This document shows, one piece after another, positions 7,620 through 16,689 of a stretch of 64,000 nt of DNA. The position numbers and the translations under genes were made by a program. Each line of letters begins with the position of its first letter. Position 1 is the stretch's first letter. Source of the stretch: JAHRAW01 sp963693025. Lineage in GTDB: Bacteria > Pseudomonadota > Gammaproteobacteria > Arenicellales > Poriferihabitantaceae. Below the pieces are notes generated by a model. It had not been told where the DNA came from. It did not search any database and worked only from the letters and a program-made list of their open reading frames with translations. The DNA lies in contig OY843749.1 of NCBI GenBank assembly GCA_963693025.1, positions 930,001 to 994,000 of the forward strand, written 5' to 3'.

Positions 7620-9667
7620 CAATCCGCCGCCGCCTTCGTTGGTTCCAGCGTGAGCAATGGCTCGCCTTCGCGCACCTGGTCGCCGCGCCGGAAAAACAGT
7701 TGTGTCACGCGCCCGTCGTAAGGCGCGCTGATGGTGTGCTCCATTTTCATCGCCTCCAGCACAAGCAACGCCGCGCCGCGCCGCACCCGCTGATTTTTGC
7801 GGACATTGACCGCAATCACGGCGCCCGGCATCGGCGCGCTCAGCCCGGCATCCTCGCCGGCGTGCTCGTCTTCACCGTGCGCCGCATCGACCACGCGCAA
7901 CGCCCGGCGGTGACCGCCGAGGTTGATGTGGAGGGTGTCCGCGACCTTGTCAACCGACACGCTTTGCGCGCGCGCGCCGCACTGAAATTGAAAGCGCCCG
8001 CCGCCATCATCGCGCGGCGTCAACGCCATCTCGGTGCGCTCGCCGGCGAGCAAACCGGATGAGCGCCCGCGCTCAAAGCGCACGGTGTATTCCGCCTCAC
8101 CCGCCTCGGTGGCAAACGCGCAGGTTGCATCAAAGGGCAGGTTGAGTTGCCACGGGACGCCCGGCGACCACGGTGAGAAAGGGTCGCCGCGGATTGATGT
8201 GGCGGCGGTGGCGGCGGCGGCGGCGGCATGCATCTCAAACAAGGTGGCGATTGCCAAGTACGCATCCGGCGGCGCGCCCCGGTCGGCAAACAAGGTTGCG
8301 CGGTTGCGCTCAATCAACGCGGTGTCCAACGCCGGCGCGATGAAGTCGTCCAGCCCGGTGAGCGCGTGCAGCAAGTTGAGATTGGTCGCCACGCCGGCGA
8401 TGTTGAACTCCGCCAACGCAGCGCGCAACCGCTTGCGCGCCGACTCGCGGTCGTGCCCCCACACGATTAACTTGGCGAGCATCGGGTCATAGCAGGGTTG
8501 AATGTCATCGCCTTGCCGCACGCCGGAATCGACTCGACACCAATCCTCACCTGATTGCGATTGCGATTGCGGCGGCAACCGGTAAACCGCCAACTCGCCG
8601 GCGGACGGCAGAAAATCGTTGTCGGGATTTTCCGCATAGATTCGCGCTTCCATCGCGTGACCCGTGATGCGCAAATCCCGCTGAGCGCACGGCAACGGCA
8701 AACCCGCGGCGACGCGCAACTGCCACTCCACCAAATCCTGCCCGGTAATCATCTCGGTCACCGGATGTTCAACCTGCAGCCGCGTGTTCATTTCCATAAA
8801 GTAAAACCGCGTATCCGCATCGAGCAGAAACTCGACCGTGCCGGCGCCGACATAGCCGATGGCGGTGGCCGCATCGACCGCCGACGCTCCCATCTTTTGG
8901 CGAAGCGCATCATCGATGCCGGGCGCCGGCGCCTCTTCGATGATTTTCTGGTGGCGGCGTTGGATTGAGCAATCGCGCTCGAACAGGTGCAGGGTGTGAC
9001 CGTGTTGGTCGGCGAAAACTTGAACCTCAACATGCCGGGCGGCGGGCAGGTATTTTTCCAGCAGCACGCGCTCATCGGCGAACGCGGCGGCGGATTCCCG
9101 CTTGACCGCCGCCAGCGCTTCGGCGAACGCCGGCGCGCGCTCAACCAACCGCATGCCCTTGCCGCCGCCGCCGGCAACCGCCTTGATGAGCAACGGATAG
9201 CCGCATTCGTCGGCGGCGGATTGGAGGGCTTTTGCGCGCTGGCCGTCGTCATCACCGTGGCCGTGGTAACCGGGCGCCACCGGCACCCCGGCTTTCGCCA
9301 TGATGTCTTTGGCGCGGTCTTTGGCGCCCATCGCGCGGATGGCGTCCGGCGGCGGACCGATGAACGCGATGTCGTTGTCCGCGCACGCTTCGGCAAACTG
9401 CGGGTTTTCGGATAAGAATCCGTATCCCGGATGAATCGCCTCGGCGCCGGATTGACGCGCGGCGTCGATGATTCGCGGCGCGCACAAATAACTCTCCGCG
9501 GGCGCCGACTCGCCGATGAAAAACGCCTCGTCGCAGTGCGCGACGTGCCGGGCGTCGCGGTCGGCTTGCGAATACACCGCCACCGTGGTGATGCCCATGC
9601 GCCGCGCCGTGCGGGCGATGCGGCAGGCGATTTCGCCGCGGTTGGCGATGAGGATTTTATCGAACAC
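7619..9667 (-). CDS. mccA: Methylcrotonyl-CoA carboxylase, alpha (biotin-carrying) subunit
   Basis: The 682-aa subunit has a biotin carboxylase domain (FDKILIANRGEIACRIART at the start, AGGGGKGMRLV, FMEMNTRLQVEHPVTE), a linker domain, and a C-terminal biotinyl domain with EAMKMEH, Lys near 641. With MccB it carboxylates 3-methylcrotonyl-CoA in leucine degradation. The start is GTG 9667, two bases after the mccB stop, giving the usual MFDKILIANRG; the longer frame runs antiparallel-free inside mccB and was rejected. An Ala-rich run (HAAAAAATAAT) and a QSQSQS run are local expansions. Confidence 0.95.
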   Translation of the reverse strand: MFDKILIANRGEIACRIARTARRMGITTVAVYSQADRDARHVAHCDEAFFIGESAPAESYLCAPRIIDAARQSGAEAIHPGYGFLSENPQFAEACADNDIAFIGPPPDAIRAMGAKDRAKDIMAKAGVPVAPGYHGHGDDDGQRAKALQSAADECGYPLLIKAVAGGGGKGMRLVERAPAFAEALAAVKRESAAAFADERVLLEKYLPAARHVEVQVFADQHGHTLHLFERDCSIQRRHQKIIEEAPAPGIDDALRQKMGASAVDAATAIGYVGAGTVEFLLDADTRFYFMEMNTRLQVEHPVTEMITGQDLVEWQLRVAAGLPLPCAQRDLRITGHAMEARIYAENPDNDFLPSAGELAVYRLPPQSQSQSGEDWCRVDSGVRQGDDIQPCYDPMLAKLIVWGHDRESARKRLRAALAEFNIAGVATNLNLLHALTGLDDFIAPALDTALIERNRATLFADRGAPPDAYLAIATLFEMHAAAAAATAATSIRGDPFSPWSPGVPWQLNLPFDATCAFATEAGEAEYTVRFERGRSSGLLAGERTEMALTPRDDGGGRFQFQCGARAQSVSVDKVADTLHINLGGHRRALRVVDAAHGEDEHAGEDAGLSAPMPGAVIAVNVRKNQRVRRGAALLVLEAMKMEHTISAPYDGRVTQLFFRRGDQVREGEPLLTLEPTKAAAD

Positions 9668-9669
9668 GG

Positions 9670-11277
9670 CTACATCCGAAACACGCCGAAGCGGGTCGGC
9701 GCAAGCGGCGCATTGAGCGCGGCGGAGATGCCGAGCGCCAGCACCTTGCGCGTGTCCGACGGGTCGATGACGCCGTCGTCCCACAGCCGCGCGCTGGCGT
9801 AGTAGGGGTTGCCTTGGCGCTCATACTGGTCGCGGATTTTTTCGCCGAACGCCTGTTGTGCGGCTTCCTCCCACGACTCCCCGGCAGCCGCCAGCGCATC
9901 CGACTTGATGCGCGTCAGCACGCCGGCGGCTTGCTCGCCGCCCATCACCGAAATGCGCGCGTTGGGCCACATCCACAGAAAGCGACCGCCGTAAGCGCGC
10001 CCGCACATCGCGTAGTTGCCCGCGCCGAAACTGCCGCCGACCACCACCGTGAACTTGGGAACTTGCGCGCACGACACCGCGGTCACCATCTTCGCGCCGT
10101 GCTTGGCGATGCCGCCCGCCTCGGCTTTTTGACCGACCATGAAACCAGTGATGTTTTGCAAAAACACCAGCGGCAAACCGCGCTGCGCGCACAACTGGAT
10201 GAAGTGCGCGCCCTTCTGCGATGACTCGGAAAACAGGATGCCGTTGTTGGCGACGATGCCGACGGGGTAGCCGTGCAAGCGGGCGAATCCGCACACCAGC
10301 GTGGCGCCGTAACGCGCCTTGAACTGCTCGAACTCGCTGCCGTCCACCAAACGCGCGATGACTTGCAGAATGTCAAACGGCTTGCGCGGGTCTGGCGGCA
10401 CGATGCCGCGCAACTCGTCGGCGGGGAACAAAGGCTCGACCGGTTGCCTGACCTGCAACGCGATTTCTTTGCCGCGGTTGAGGTTGGCGACGATGCGCCG
10501 CGCGATGGCGAGCGCGTGGGCGTCGTTGTCGGCGCAGTGATCGACCACGCCGGATATGCGCGAGTGCAAATCGGCGCCGCCCAATTCCTCGGCGCTGACC
10601 ACCTCGCCGGTGGCGGCTGCAACCAGCGGCGGACCCGCCAGAAAGATGCTGCCCTGATTCTTGACGATGATGCTCTCGTCCGACATCGCCGGCACATAAG
10701 CGCCGCCGGCGGTGCACGAGCCCATCACCACCGCAATCTGCGCGATGCCGGCGGCGGACAAGTTGGCTTGATTATAGAAAATCCGCCCAAAGTGCTCACG
10801 GTCGGGAAACACCGCATCCTGCCGCGGCAAAAACGCGCCGCCGGAATCCACCAGATAGATGCACGGCAAGTTGTTATGCGCGGCAATCTCCTGCGCGCGC
10901 AAATGTTTTTTCACCGTGAGCGGATAGTAAGCGCCGCCCTTCACGGTGGCATCATTGGCGATAACCACACACTCCACCCCCGCCACGCGCCCAATGCCGG
11001 TAATCAACCCGGCGGCGGGAACTTCGTCGTCATACACCTGATACGCCGCAAGTTGGGAGAACTCCAAAAATGGTGTTGCAGGGTCGAGCAATCGTTGGAC
11101 GCGGTCGCGTGGTAGTAGTTTGCCTCTGGCAAGATGCCTGTTACGCGCTTGCTCACCGCCACCGAGGGCGATGGCTTCGATGCGCTCGCGGAGTTCGTTG
11201 CAGAGTGAATTCATCCATTTTGAATTCTGTTTGAATTCGGTGGAGTGGGGGGTTATTTGGTTTTTGATGATGTTCAT
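9670..11277 (-). CDS. mccB: Methylcrotonyl-CoA carboxylase, beta (carboxyltransferase) subunit
   Basis: The 535-aa carboxyltransferase subunit transfers CO2 from biotin to 3-methylcrotonyl-CoA. It shows the family marks LARGKLLPRDRVQRLLDP, YLVDSGGAFLPRQDAVFPD, VMGSCTAGGAYVPAMSDE, NNGILFSESSQKGAHFIQLC and FGAGNYAMCGRAY. Length matches MCC-beta. The first ATG (11275-11277) gives the usual leader up to STEFKQNSKWM. In many genomes a methylglutaconyl-CoA hydratase gene lies between mccB and mccA; here they abut with a 2-bp gap. Palindromic repeat copy 3 lies just upstream. Confidence 0.95.
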   Translation of the reverse strand: MNIIKNQITPHSTEFKQNSKWMNSLCNELRERIEAIALGGGEQARNRHLARGKLLPRDRVQRLLDPATPFLEFSQLAAYQVYDDEVPAAGLITGIGRVAGVECVVIANDATVKGGAYYPLTVKKHLRAQEIAAHNNLPCIYLVDSGGAFLPRQDAVFPDREHFGRIFYNQANLSAAGIAQIAVVMGSCTAGGAYVPAMSDESIIVKNQGSIFLAGPPLVAAATGEVVSAEELGGADLHSRISGVVDHCADNDAHALAIARRIVANLNRGKEIALQVRQPVEPLFPADELRGIVPPDPRKPFDILQVIARLVDGSEFEQFKARYGATLVCGFARLHGYPVGIVANNGILFSESSQKGAHFIQLCAQRGLPLVFLQNITGFMVGQKAEAGGIAKHGAKMVTAVSCAQVPKFTVVVGGSFGAGNYAMCGRAYGGRFLWMWPNARISVMGGEQAAGVLTRIKSDALAAAGESWEEAAQQAFGEKIRDQYERQGNPYYASARLWDDGVIDPSDTRKVLALGISAALNAPLAPTRFGVFRM

Positions 11278-11336
11278 AAAACAACAGCCCTGGTGTTCCC
11301 TGCTTCGTCACCCCCGGCTTCGTCGCCCCCCGCTTC

Positions 11337-11532
11337 GTCATTCTCGAGCGTTAGTGTCCGTTGCCGCCGCGCTTTTTCTTTTGGCGGCGGCTTACGGACA
11401 CTTGCGTCCTCGGGAATCTCCCTAAGACTGGCACGGGCTTTGTTGGAATTCACGATAGCCTTAGGGAGATTCCCGAATCGAAGAAAATATGGTCGCCTGT
11501 CGGCTCCCTATTTTCTACCGTTCGAGAATGAC
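11337..11532 (-). repeat. Palindromic interspersed repeat, copy 3 (196 bp, inverted)
   Basis: It reads GTCATTCTCGAGCGTTAG at the left and ACCGTTCGAGAATGAC at the right, so it is copy 1 in reverse orientation and of identical length. The core inverted pair GGGAATCTCCCTAAG / CTTAGGGAGATTCCC is kept, while the spacer between them has changed. It lies between the thiolase gene and mccB (both minus), so it could affect transcript processing of the leucine operon. Degenerate CTTCGTC-containing units precede it at about 11300-11336. Confidence 0.85.
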
Positions 11533-11571
11533 GGTAGTTGGTTACGTTCCTCTTTAGTTGAAGCAGCCACA

Positions 11572-12771
11572 TCAAACCACCTCCACCGCCAAAGCCACCG
11601 CCTCCCCCCCGCCAATACACAACGACGCCAACCCCCGCTTCCCGTTATAACGCCGCAACGCCGACAACAGCGTCGCCACAATGCGCGCACCGGAAGCGCC
11701 AACGGGGTGCCCCAAAGCACACGCCCCCCCATGGACGTTAACTTTGTCGTGGGGCAGGTTGAATTCTTTCATTGCGGCCATCGTGACCACCGCGAACGCC
11801 TCGTTGATTTCGTATAAGTCGACCTCGTCGGCGCGCCAGCCGATGCGTTTTAGCAGACCGGCTATTGCGCCCAGTGGGGCGGTGGTGAACCATGCCGGGT
11901 CTTGGGCGTGTGAGTGGTGGCCGACGATGCGCGCCAGCGGGGGGTAGCCGCGGCGTTCGGCTTCGGACAGCGGCATCAGCACCAGCGCCGCGCCGCCGTC
12001 GGATATGGAACTGGAGTTGGCGGGGGTGACCGTGCCGTCTTTGCGGAATGCGGGTTTGAGGCGCGGGATTTTTTCCGGGTCGGCTAGGCCCGGCTGCTCG
12101 TCTTCGGTCACGCGCTGCTCGGCGCCGCGGCGGTCGTTGAACACCACCGGCGTGATTTCCTCGGCGAACAACCCTTCGGCGATGGCGCGGTTGGCGCGCG
12201 CGAGCGATTCGAGCGCGAACGCGTCCTGCGCCTCGCGGCTGAATTGATATTTGCCGGCGCAGTCCTCGGCGAAGTCGCCCATCAAGCGGCCGTCGTAGTG
12301 AATGTCTTCCAAGCCGTCGAGGAACATGTGGTCGCTGAGCCGGGCGTGGCCGAGGCGCAGGCCGCCGCGCGCGCCGGTCAGCAAATAGGGCGCGTTGCTC
12401 ATGCTCTCCATGCCGCCGGCGACCAGCACGTCGGCGCTGCCGGCGCGAATGGCGTCGTGCGCCAGCATCGCGGCCTTCAACCCGGAGCCGCACATCTTGT
12501 TGACGGTGGTGGCGCCGGCGGACACCGGCACGCCGGCGCCGAGCGCGGCCTGGCGCGCCGGGGCGTTGCCGAGACCGGCGGGCAGCACGCAGCCCATCAC
12601 CACCTCGTCCACGTCTTCGCCTTTGATGCCGCAGCGCGTGAGCGCATCGGCGATGGCGACCGCGCCGAGTTGGGTCGCGCTGCGGCTCTGCAACGCGCCG
12701 AGAAAACCGCCGATGGGCGTGCGGCTGGCGGCGACGATGACGACCGGGTCTTGGGGTTGCTTGTTCGACAT
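11572..12771 (-). CDS. Acetyl-CoA acetyltransferase (thiolase II)
   Basis: The 399-aa biosynthetic-type thiolase interconverts two acetyl-CoA and acetoacetyl-CoA. The acylated cysteine is in NKMCGSGLKA (Cys94), the histidine in GGACALGHPVGASG, and the second cysteine in LCIGGGEAVA near the C-terminus. NEAF (YEINEAFAVV) is also present. It sits between isovaleryl-CoA dehydrogenase and mccB, where it would use acetoacetate-derived acetoacetyl-CoA from leucine breakdown. ATG 12771 follows a CAGGTATTCCCC stretch with a weak ribosome site. Confidence 0.93.
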   Translation of the reverse strand: MSNKQPQDPVVIVAASRTPIGGFLGALQSRSATQLGAVAIADALTRCGIKGEDVDEVVMGCVLPAGLGNAPARQAALGAGVPVSAGATTVNKMCGSGLKAAMLAHDAIRAGSADVLVAGGMESMSNAPYLLTGARGGLRLGHARLSDHMFLDGLEDIHYDGRLMGDFAEDCAGKYQFSREAQDAFALESLARANRAIAEGLFAEEITPVVFNDRRGAEQRVTEDEQPGLADPEKIPRLKPAFRKDGTVTPANSSSISDGGAALVLMPLSEAERRGYPPLARIVGHHSHAQDPAWFTTAPLGAIAGLLKRIGWRADEVDLYEINEAFAVVTMAAMKEFNLPHDKVNVHGGACALGHPVGASGARIVATLLSALRRYNGKRGLASLCIGGGEAVALAVEVV

Positions 12772-12818
12772 GGGGAATACCTGTGAGGTTGGGTTCGTAA
12801 CAGAATAGCGAATAACGC

Positions 12819-13997
12819 TTAGGCGGTTTGCCGGAAAATTTCCCTGCCGATTAGCATACGGCGGATTTCCGATGTGCCGGCGCCGATTTCATAGAGTTTG
12901 GCGTCGCGCAACAGGCGACCGGCGGGGAAGTCGTTGGTGTAGCCGTTGCCGCCCAAGATTTGGATGGCGTCGAGCGCCACGGCGGTGGCTTTTTCCGCGC
13001 TGTAAAGAATCGCGCCGGCGGCGTCTTTGCGAATCGCGCGGGCGTTGTCGGCGGCGGTATCGTCGCGGTCGTCGTTGGCATCGCAGGCGTGACCGACCGC
13101 ATAGACATACGCGCAGCAAGCGTTCAAGGTCGTATACATGTCCGCCACCTTGCCTTGAATCAACTGGAATTCGCCGATGGCGCGGCCAAACTGTTGGCGC
13201 TCGTGGAGGTAGGGAATGACCGTGTCCATGCACGCGCGCATAATCCCCAGCGGACCGCCGGACAGCACCGCGCGCTCGTAGTCCAAGCCGCTCATCAGCA
13301 CTTCGACGCCGCGGTTGACCTCGCCGAGCAGGTTGTCTTCGGGCACTTCGACGTTGTCGAAAATCAACTCCGAGGTATTGGAGCCGCGCATGCCGAGTTT
13401 GTCCAGTTTGCGCCCGTTGCCGACGCCGAATTCGCGCTCCACGATGAACGCGCTGATGCCGCGCGCGCCCGCGTCCGGCTCGGTCTTGGCGTAAATCACC
13501 ATGACATCCGCATCGGGTCCGTTGGTGATCCACATCTTGCCGCCGTTGAGCACATAACCGCCGTCCGACTTTTGCGCGCGCAGGCGCATGCCGACCACAT
13601 CGGAGCCGGCGTTGGGCTCGGACATTGCCAGCGCGCCAATATGTTCGCCGCTGATGAGCGCCGGCAGGTATTTCAGTTTCTGCGCCTCGCTCGCGTTGCG
13701 GCGAATCTGGTTGACGCACAGGTTGGAATGCGCGCCGTAACTCAGCCCCACCGACGCCGACGCCCGGCTGATTTCCTCCATCGCGACGATATGCGCCAAA
13801 TACCCCATGCCGGCGCCGCCGTATTGCTGCGGCACGGTAATCCCCAACAACCCCACCGCCCCCAACTTGTGCCACAACTCGTTGGGGAATTCATTCGCCC
13901 GGTCAATCCCGGCGGCAAGCGGCGCGATTTCCTCGTCCGCAAAGGCTTTCACGGACGCTCTGAGTTGTTCGATGGTCTCGTCGCAAGCAAAATTCAT
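12819..13997 (-). CDS. ivd: Isovaleryl-CoA dehydrogenase
   Basis: The 392-aa FAD flavoprotein oxidises isovaleryl-CoA to 3-methylcrotonyl-CoA and passes electrons to ETF. It has AMSEPNAGSDVVGM and WITNGPDADVMVIYAKT of acyl-CoA dehydrogenases. The catalytic Glu is at the IVD/long-chain position (DYERAVLSGGPLG, Glu241) rather than near the C-terminus, which separates IVD from short-chain enzymes. The C-terminus has QILGGNGYTNDFP and RRMLIGREIF. ATG 13995-13997 follows GGGGGGG, so the upstream frame residues were dropped. It is the first gene of the leucine operon. Confidence 0.93.
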   Translation of the reverse strand: MNFACDETIEQLRASVKAFADEEIAPLAAGIDRANEFPNELWHKLGAVGLLGITVPQQYGGAGMGYLAHIVAMEEISRASASVGLSYGAHSNLCVNQIRRNASEAQKLKYLPALISGEHIGALAMSEPNAGSDVVGMRLRAQKSDGGYVLNGGKMWITNGPDADVMVIYAKTEPDAGARGISAFIVEREFGVGNGRKLDKLGMRGSNTSELIFDNVEVPEDNLLGEVNRGVEVLMSGLDYERAVLSGGPLGIMRACMDTVIPYLHERQQFGRAIGEFQLIQGKVADMYTTLNACCAYVYAVGHACDANDDRDDTAADNARAIRKDAAGAILYSAEKATAVALDAIQILGGNGYTNDFPAGRLLRDAKLYEIGAGTSEIRRMLIGREIFRQTA

Positions 13998-14115
13998 GGC
14001 ACCCCCCCGGCTCGCCGCCGCAAAAAGTCGGCGGTTTCGGTTGACAGCCGCCACTTTACGTTACGTTTACGTAAACGTCAACATTGAATCGAGCAACCAA
14101 ACGTCCCGCCCGGCG

Positions 14116-14823
14116 TCAGTAACTACCCAGCAAGTCTTTCTTCGCCTGGTTCAAGTGGGTGGTCATTGCGCGGGTGGCGCCTTCCATGTCTCTTCGTACG
14201 ATGAGCCGCAGGAGCTCGGTGTGTTGCCGGTTGTAGTTGGCGATTTTTTCCGGGGAGAGGATGCTTTTGCGCTCGTTCCATTGGTTGTGCGCGCGAATGT
14301 CGTTGATGCGCTCATACATCCAAATCAGCAGCGGATTTTGCGAGCAGTGCGCCAGCATCAGGTGAAAGGCTTCGTCGGCGGAGGAAAACGCGTTGGGGTC
14401 GGTTTTGTTCGCGATGACATGATTGAGCGCGCCTTCCAGTTTTTGCAGGTCGCGGTTGCTGGCGTTGGTCACCACCAGTTTGACGACGTGCGGCTCAATC
14501 GCCAGCCGCGTCTCAATCAATTCCAGCGGACTCGTCTCCTCGACGATATCGTCCTGCTCAAACTCGCTGTTGTAGGCGACAAACGTGCCGCTGCCAAACT
14601 CGCGCCTGACGAGGTTGGCTTGCTCCAGTTGCCGCATGGCCGAGCGAATCGTCCCGCGGGCGGTGGAAAACTGCTCCGCCAGCGCCCGCTCCGACGGCAG
14701 GCGCTGGTTGAAATGATACTCGCCGGTGATGATGGCTTCGCGCATACGGTTGAAAACGCCGGCGGAGCCGTGCTGGGTTGGCGGCGGTCGGCGGGCGGGA
14801 TGAGTGGGGACGGCTGAGCGCAT
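14116..14823 (-). CDS. GntR family transcriptional regulator (FCD subfamily)
   Basis: The 235-aa regulator has an N-terminal winged helix (GVFNRMREAIITGEYHFNQR, LPSERALAEQFSTARGTIR, RREFGSGTFV) and a C-terminal all-helical FCD ligand domain with the conserved ADEAFHLMLAHCSQNPLL and HTELLRLIVRRD, DMEGATRAMTTHL. FCD regulators usually bind organic acids. It diverges from gmaS across a 275-bp region and lies downstream of the leucine operon promoter side, so either cluster could be its target; the divergent gmaS is favoured by position (inference). An internal later start is possible, since the first 18 residues are Pro/Arg-rich. Confidence 0.88.
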   Translation of the reverse strand: MRSAVPTHPARRPPPTQHGSAGVFNRMREAIITGEYHFNQRLPSERALAEQFSTARGTIRSAMRQLEQANLVRREFGSGTFVAYNSEFEQDDIVEETSPLELIETRLAIEPHVVKLVVTNASNRDLQKLEGALNHVIANKTDPNAFSSADEAFHLMLAHCSQNPLLIWMYERINDIRAHNQWNERKSILSPEKIANYNRQHTELLRLIVRRDMEGATRAMTTHLNQAKKDLLGSY

Positions 14824-14853
14824 CTGTTGTGGGGCGAATCGCCTGGTGGTTCA

Positions 14854-14880
14854 TATATGGTCTAACAAAAGTATCATATA
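14854..14880. promoter_or_regulatory. Candidate regulator operator (inverted repeat)
   Basis: TATATG at 14854-14859 and CATATA at 14875-14880 form an inverted repeat with a 15-bp spacer, in the only clearly AT-rich part of the gntR-gmaS divergent region. A site for the GntR protein is plausible by position; the spacing is wide for a GntR half-site pair. Low confidence. Confidence 0.25.
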
Positions 14881-14895
14881 GCAACCAATCGGCTA

Positions 14896-14926
14896 TTGCA
14901 AAGCGCGCCCTAACGGTGCTTATAAT
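14896..14926 (+). promoter_or_regulatory. Candidate sigma-70 promoter for gmaS
   Basis: TATAAT is exact at 14921-14926, preceded by TTGCAA at 14896-14901 with a 19-bp spacer, which is slightly long. It would give a 5' leader of about 165 nt before gmaS ATG 15099. The candidate operator lies just upstream. Confidence 0.4.
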
Positions 14927-15098
14927 ACGCCACCGCCGCCGAGTGTCGCCGCCGAGTGCGGCTCACCATGCGACAACATGCGACAATGGGCATACCAAGA
15001 TAAGACCAAAACCCGACAGCAGTCAATCGCCGGCGCTCGAATTCACCGAGCCAATCAACCAACAAACATCGTCAAACCATCTTCATCCGGAGGACTCC

Positions 15099-16649
15099 AT
15101 GGCTAAGAAAAAACGCACCGCCGCCCGTAGTGGTGGCGCCAAATCCACGGCAAAACGCCCCACTGCGCGCGCGCAGTCATCCACCGACCTTGAGCGGCAC
15201 GTCAATGCACCGGGCCGCAAGGCGTTGGTGAAACAAGTCCGGGAAAAAATCAAACAACTGGGCATCACCTATATTTACTTTCAATTCGTCTCGGTCACCG
15301 GGCGTATCGTCGGCAAGGGCATTCCCGCCGACCATTGGGAGCGCGTCGCGGAGCGGGGGTTTCAGTTGGTCTACGGCTCCACCGCCAACCTCTTCATCGA
15401 CCGCCACGGCGACTACATTGGCTACGGTCCCGAGGCGTCGGAATTGGTCGGCATCGCCGACCCGGAAACCTTCGTTCAGTTGCCCTGGGACAAGCGCATC
15501 GCGCGCGTGTTCTGCACCTGCTTTCGCAACCGCGAAGAGCGCGTCAACCCCGGCGGTCATCTGACTTCGGATTGCCGCGGCAACTTGCGCATCATCCACG
15601 ACGAGTTCACGGCGAAACACAACCTGCACCTTCGCATGGGCACCGAGCCGGAGATGATGTGGTTGAAACTGGATGAGAACCGCGAGTTGAAGGGCGGCGT
15701 GACCAAGCCGAACTGCTATCACATCGACCAGTTTGAGGAATTGCGCCCGGCGTTTATGCGCGTGATTGAATACGGGCAGGCGATGGGTTTGGACATGATT
15801 CAAGGCGACCACGAGGATGCGCCGGGGCAACTTGAGTTGAACTGGATGTTTGACACCGTGATGCGCAACTCCGACCGCCTGACGACTTACCGCCAAATCT
15901 GCGCGCAGGTGGCGCGGGAAAAAAACTTGCATGCGTGCTTTATGTCGAAGCCGTTTATGAATGTGTCGGCGTCCGGCTGTCATCACAACATGTCGCTGTG
16001 GTCGGGCGGCAAGGACAGCGTGAACAAACTGGGGCAGCGAGTCCTGCCCGGCATGGACGGCACATTTTCCTACCGGCAGGGCGGAGCAAACCACTTCATG
16101 CCGGACCCGAAAATCGACAAAGTCAAACCGGGTCCGGTCGGGCTCAACGCCATCGGCGGCGTCATCGCGCACCTCAAGGCGCTGACTTCCATCGGCTCGA
16201 GCACGGTCAATTCCTACCGCCGCCTGTGGGACACCGGCTTTTGGGCGCCGGTCTTTGCCGACTGGGGTTTTCAGAATCGCACCTGCGCGCTGCGCGTGTC
16301 GGCGCCCGGTCGCTTTGAATACCGCTCGGTGGATTCGATGGTCAATCCGTACCTGATGGGCGCGGGTTTGCTCAAAGCCTTCGACGACGGCTTGATGCGA
16401 AACCTCGACCCCGGCGAGCCGGAGGAGCGAAACATCTACGAGGCGATGGAAGCCGGCAAGCAGGTTACCAAACTGCCGATGAACTTGGGCGATGCGCTGC
16501 AGGAGTTGAAAAACGATGCGGTGATTCGCGCGGCGATGCCGGATGAAATGTACAAGGTCTATCACCACTACAAGAACGACGAGTGGGAGAAGTTTAATCA
16601 CACGGTCACCAACTGGGATATTGAGCAGTATCTCGATTGTTTGCCGTAG
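15099..16649 (+). CDS. gmaS: Glutamine synthetase family; probable gamma-glutamylmethylamide synthetase
   Basis: A 516-aa glutamine-synthetase fold protein: the beta-grasp region (ITYIYFQFVSVTGRIVGKG), the metal-binding GTEPEMMWL and QGDHEDAPGQLELNW, HHNMSLW, and the ATP-site GFQNRTCALRVSAPGRFEYR. GmaS ligates methylamine to glutamate using ATP. The assignment rests on the downstream mgsABC and mgdABCD genes; alone it could be any GlnT-type synthetase. ATG 15099 follows GGAGGACTCC. It has an N-terminal Lys/Ala-rich extension of about 30 residues (MAKKKRTAARSGG start) unlike most homologues. It is the first gene of the plus-strand operon. Confidence 0.82.
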   Translation: MAKKKRTAARSGGAKSTAKRPTARAQSSTDLERHVNAPGRKALVKQVREKIKQLGITYIYFQFVSVTGRIVGKGIPADHWERVAERGFQLVYGSTANLFIDRHGDYIGYGPEASELVGIADPETFVQLPWDKRIARVFCTCFRNREERVNPGGHLTSDCRGNLRIIHDEFTAKHNLHLRMGTEPEMMWLKLDENRELKGGVTKPNCYHIDQFEELRPAFMRVIEYGQAMGLDMIQGDHEDAPGQLELNWMFDTVMRNSDRLTTYRQICAQVAREKNLHACFMSKPFMNVSASGCHHNMSLWSGGKDSVNKLGQRVLPGMDGTFSYRQGGANHFMPDPKIDKVKPGPVGLNAIGGVIAHLKALTSIGSSTVNSYRRLWDTGFWAPVFADWGFQNRTCALRVSAPGRFEYRSVDSMVNPYLMGAGLLKAFDDGLMRNLDPGEPEERNIYEAMEAGKQVTKLPMNLGDALQELKNDAVIRAAMPDEMYKVYHHYKNDEWEKFNHTVTNWDIEQYLDCLP

Positions 16650-16689
16650 TCCGCAGCCTGACCCAATCTTTAACTGCGAAGAAACAATT

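Noticed and set aside
12960..14087. 375-codon plus-strand frame opposite ivd
   Set aside because: Antisense shadow of isovaleryl-CoA dehydrogenase.
14854..14880. FadR-like TGGTNNNACCA operator
   Set aside because: The region contains TGGTCTAACAA but the second half-site does not match, so only a weak inverted repeat is reported.
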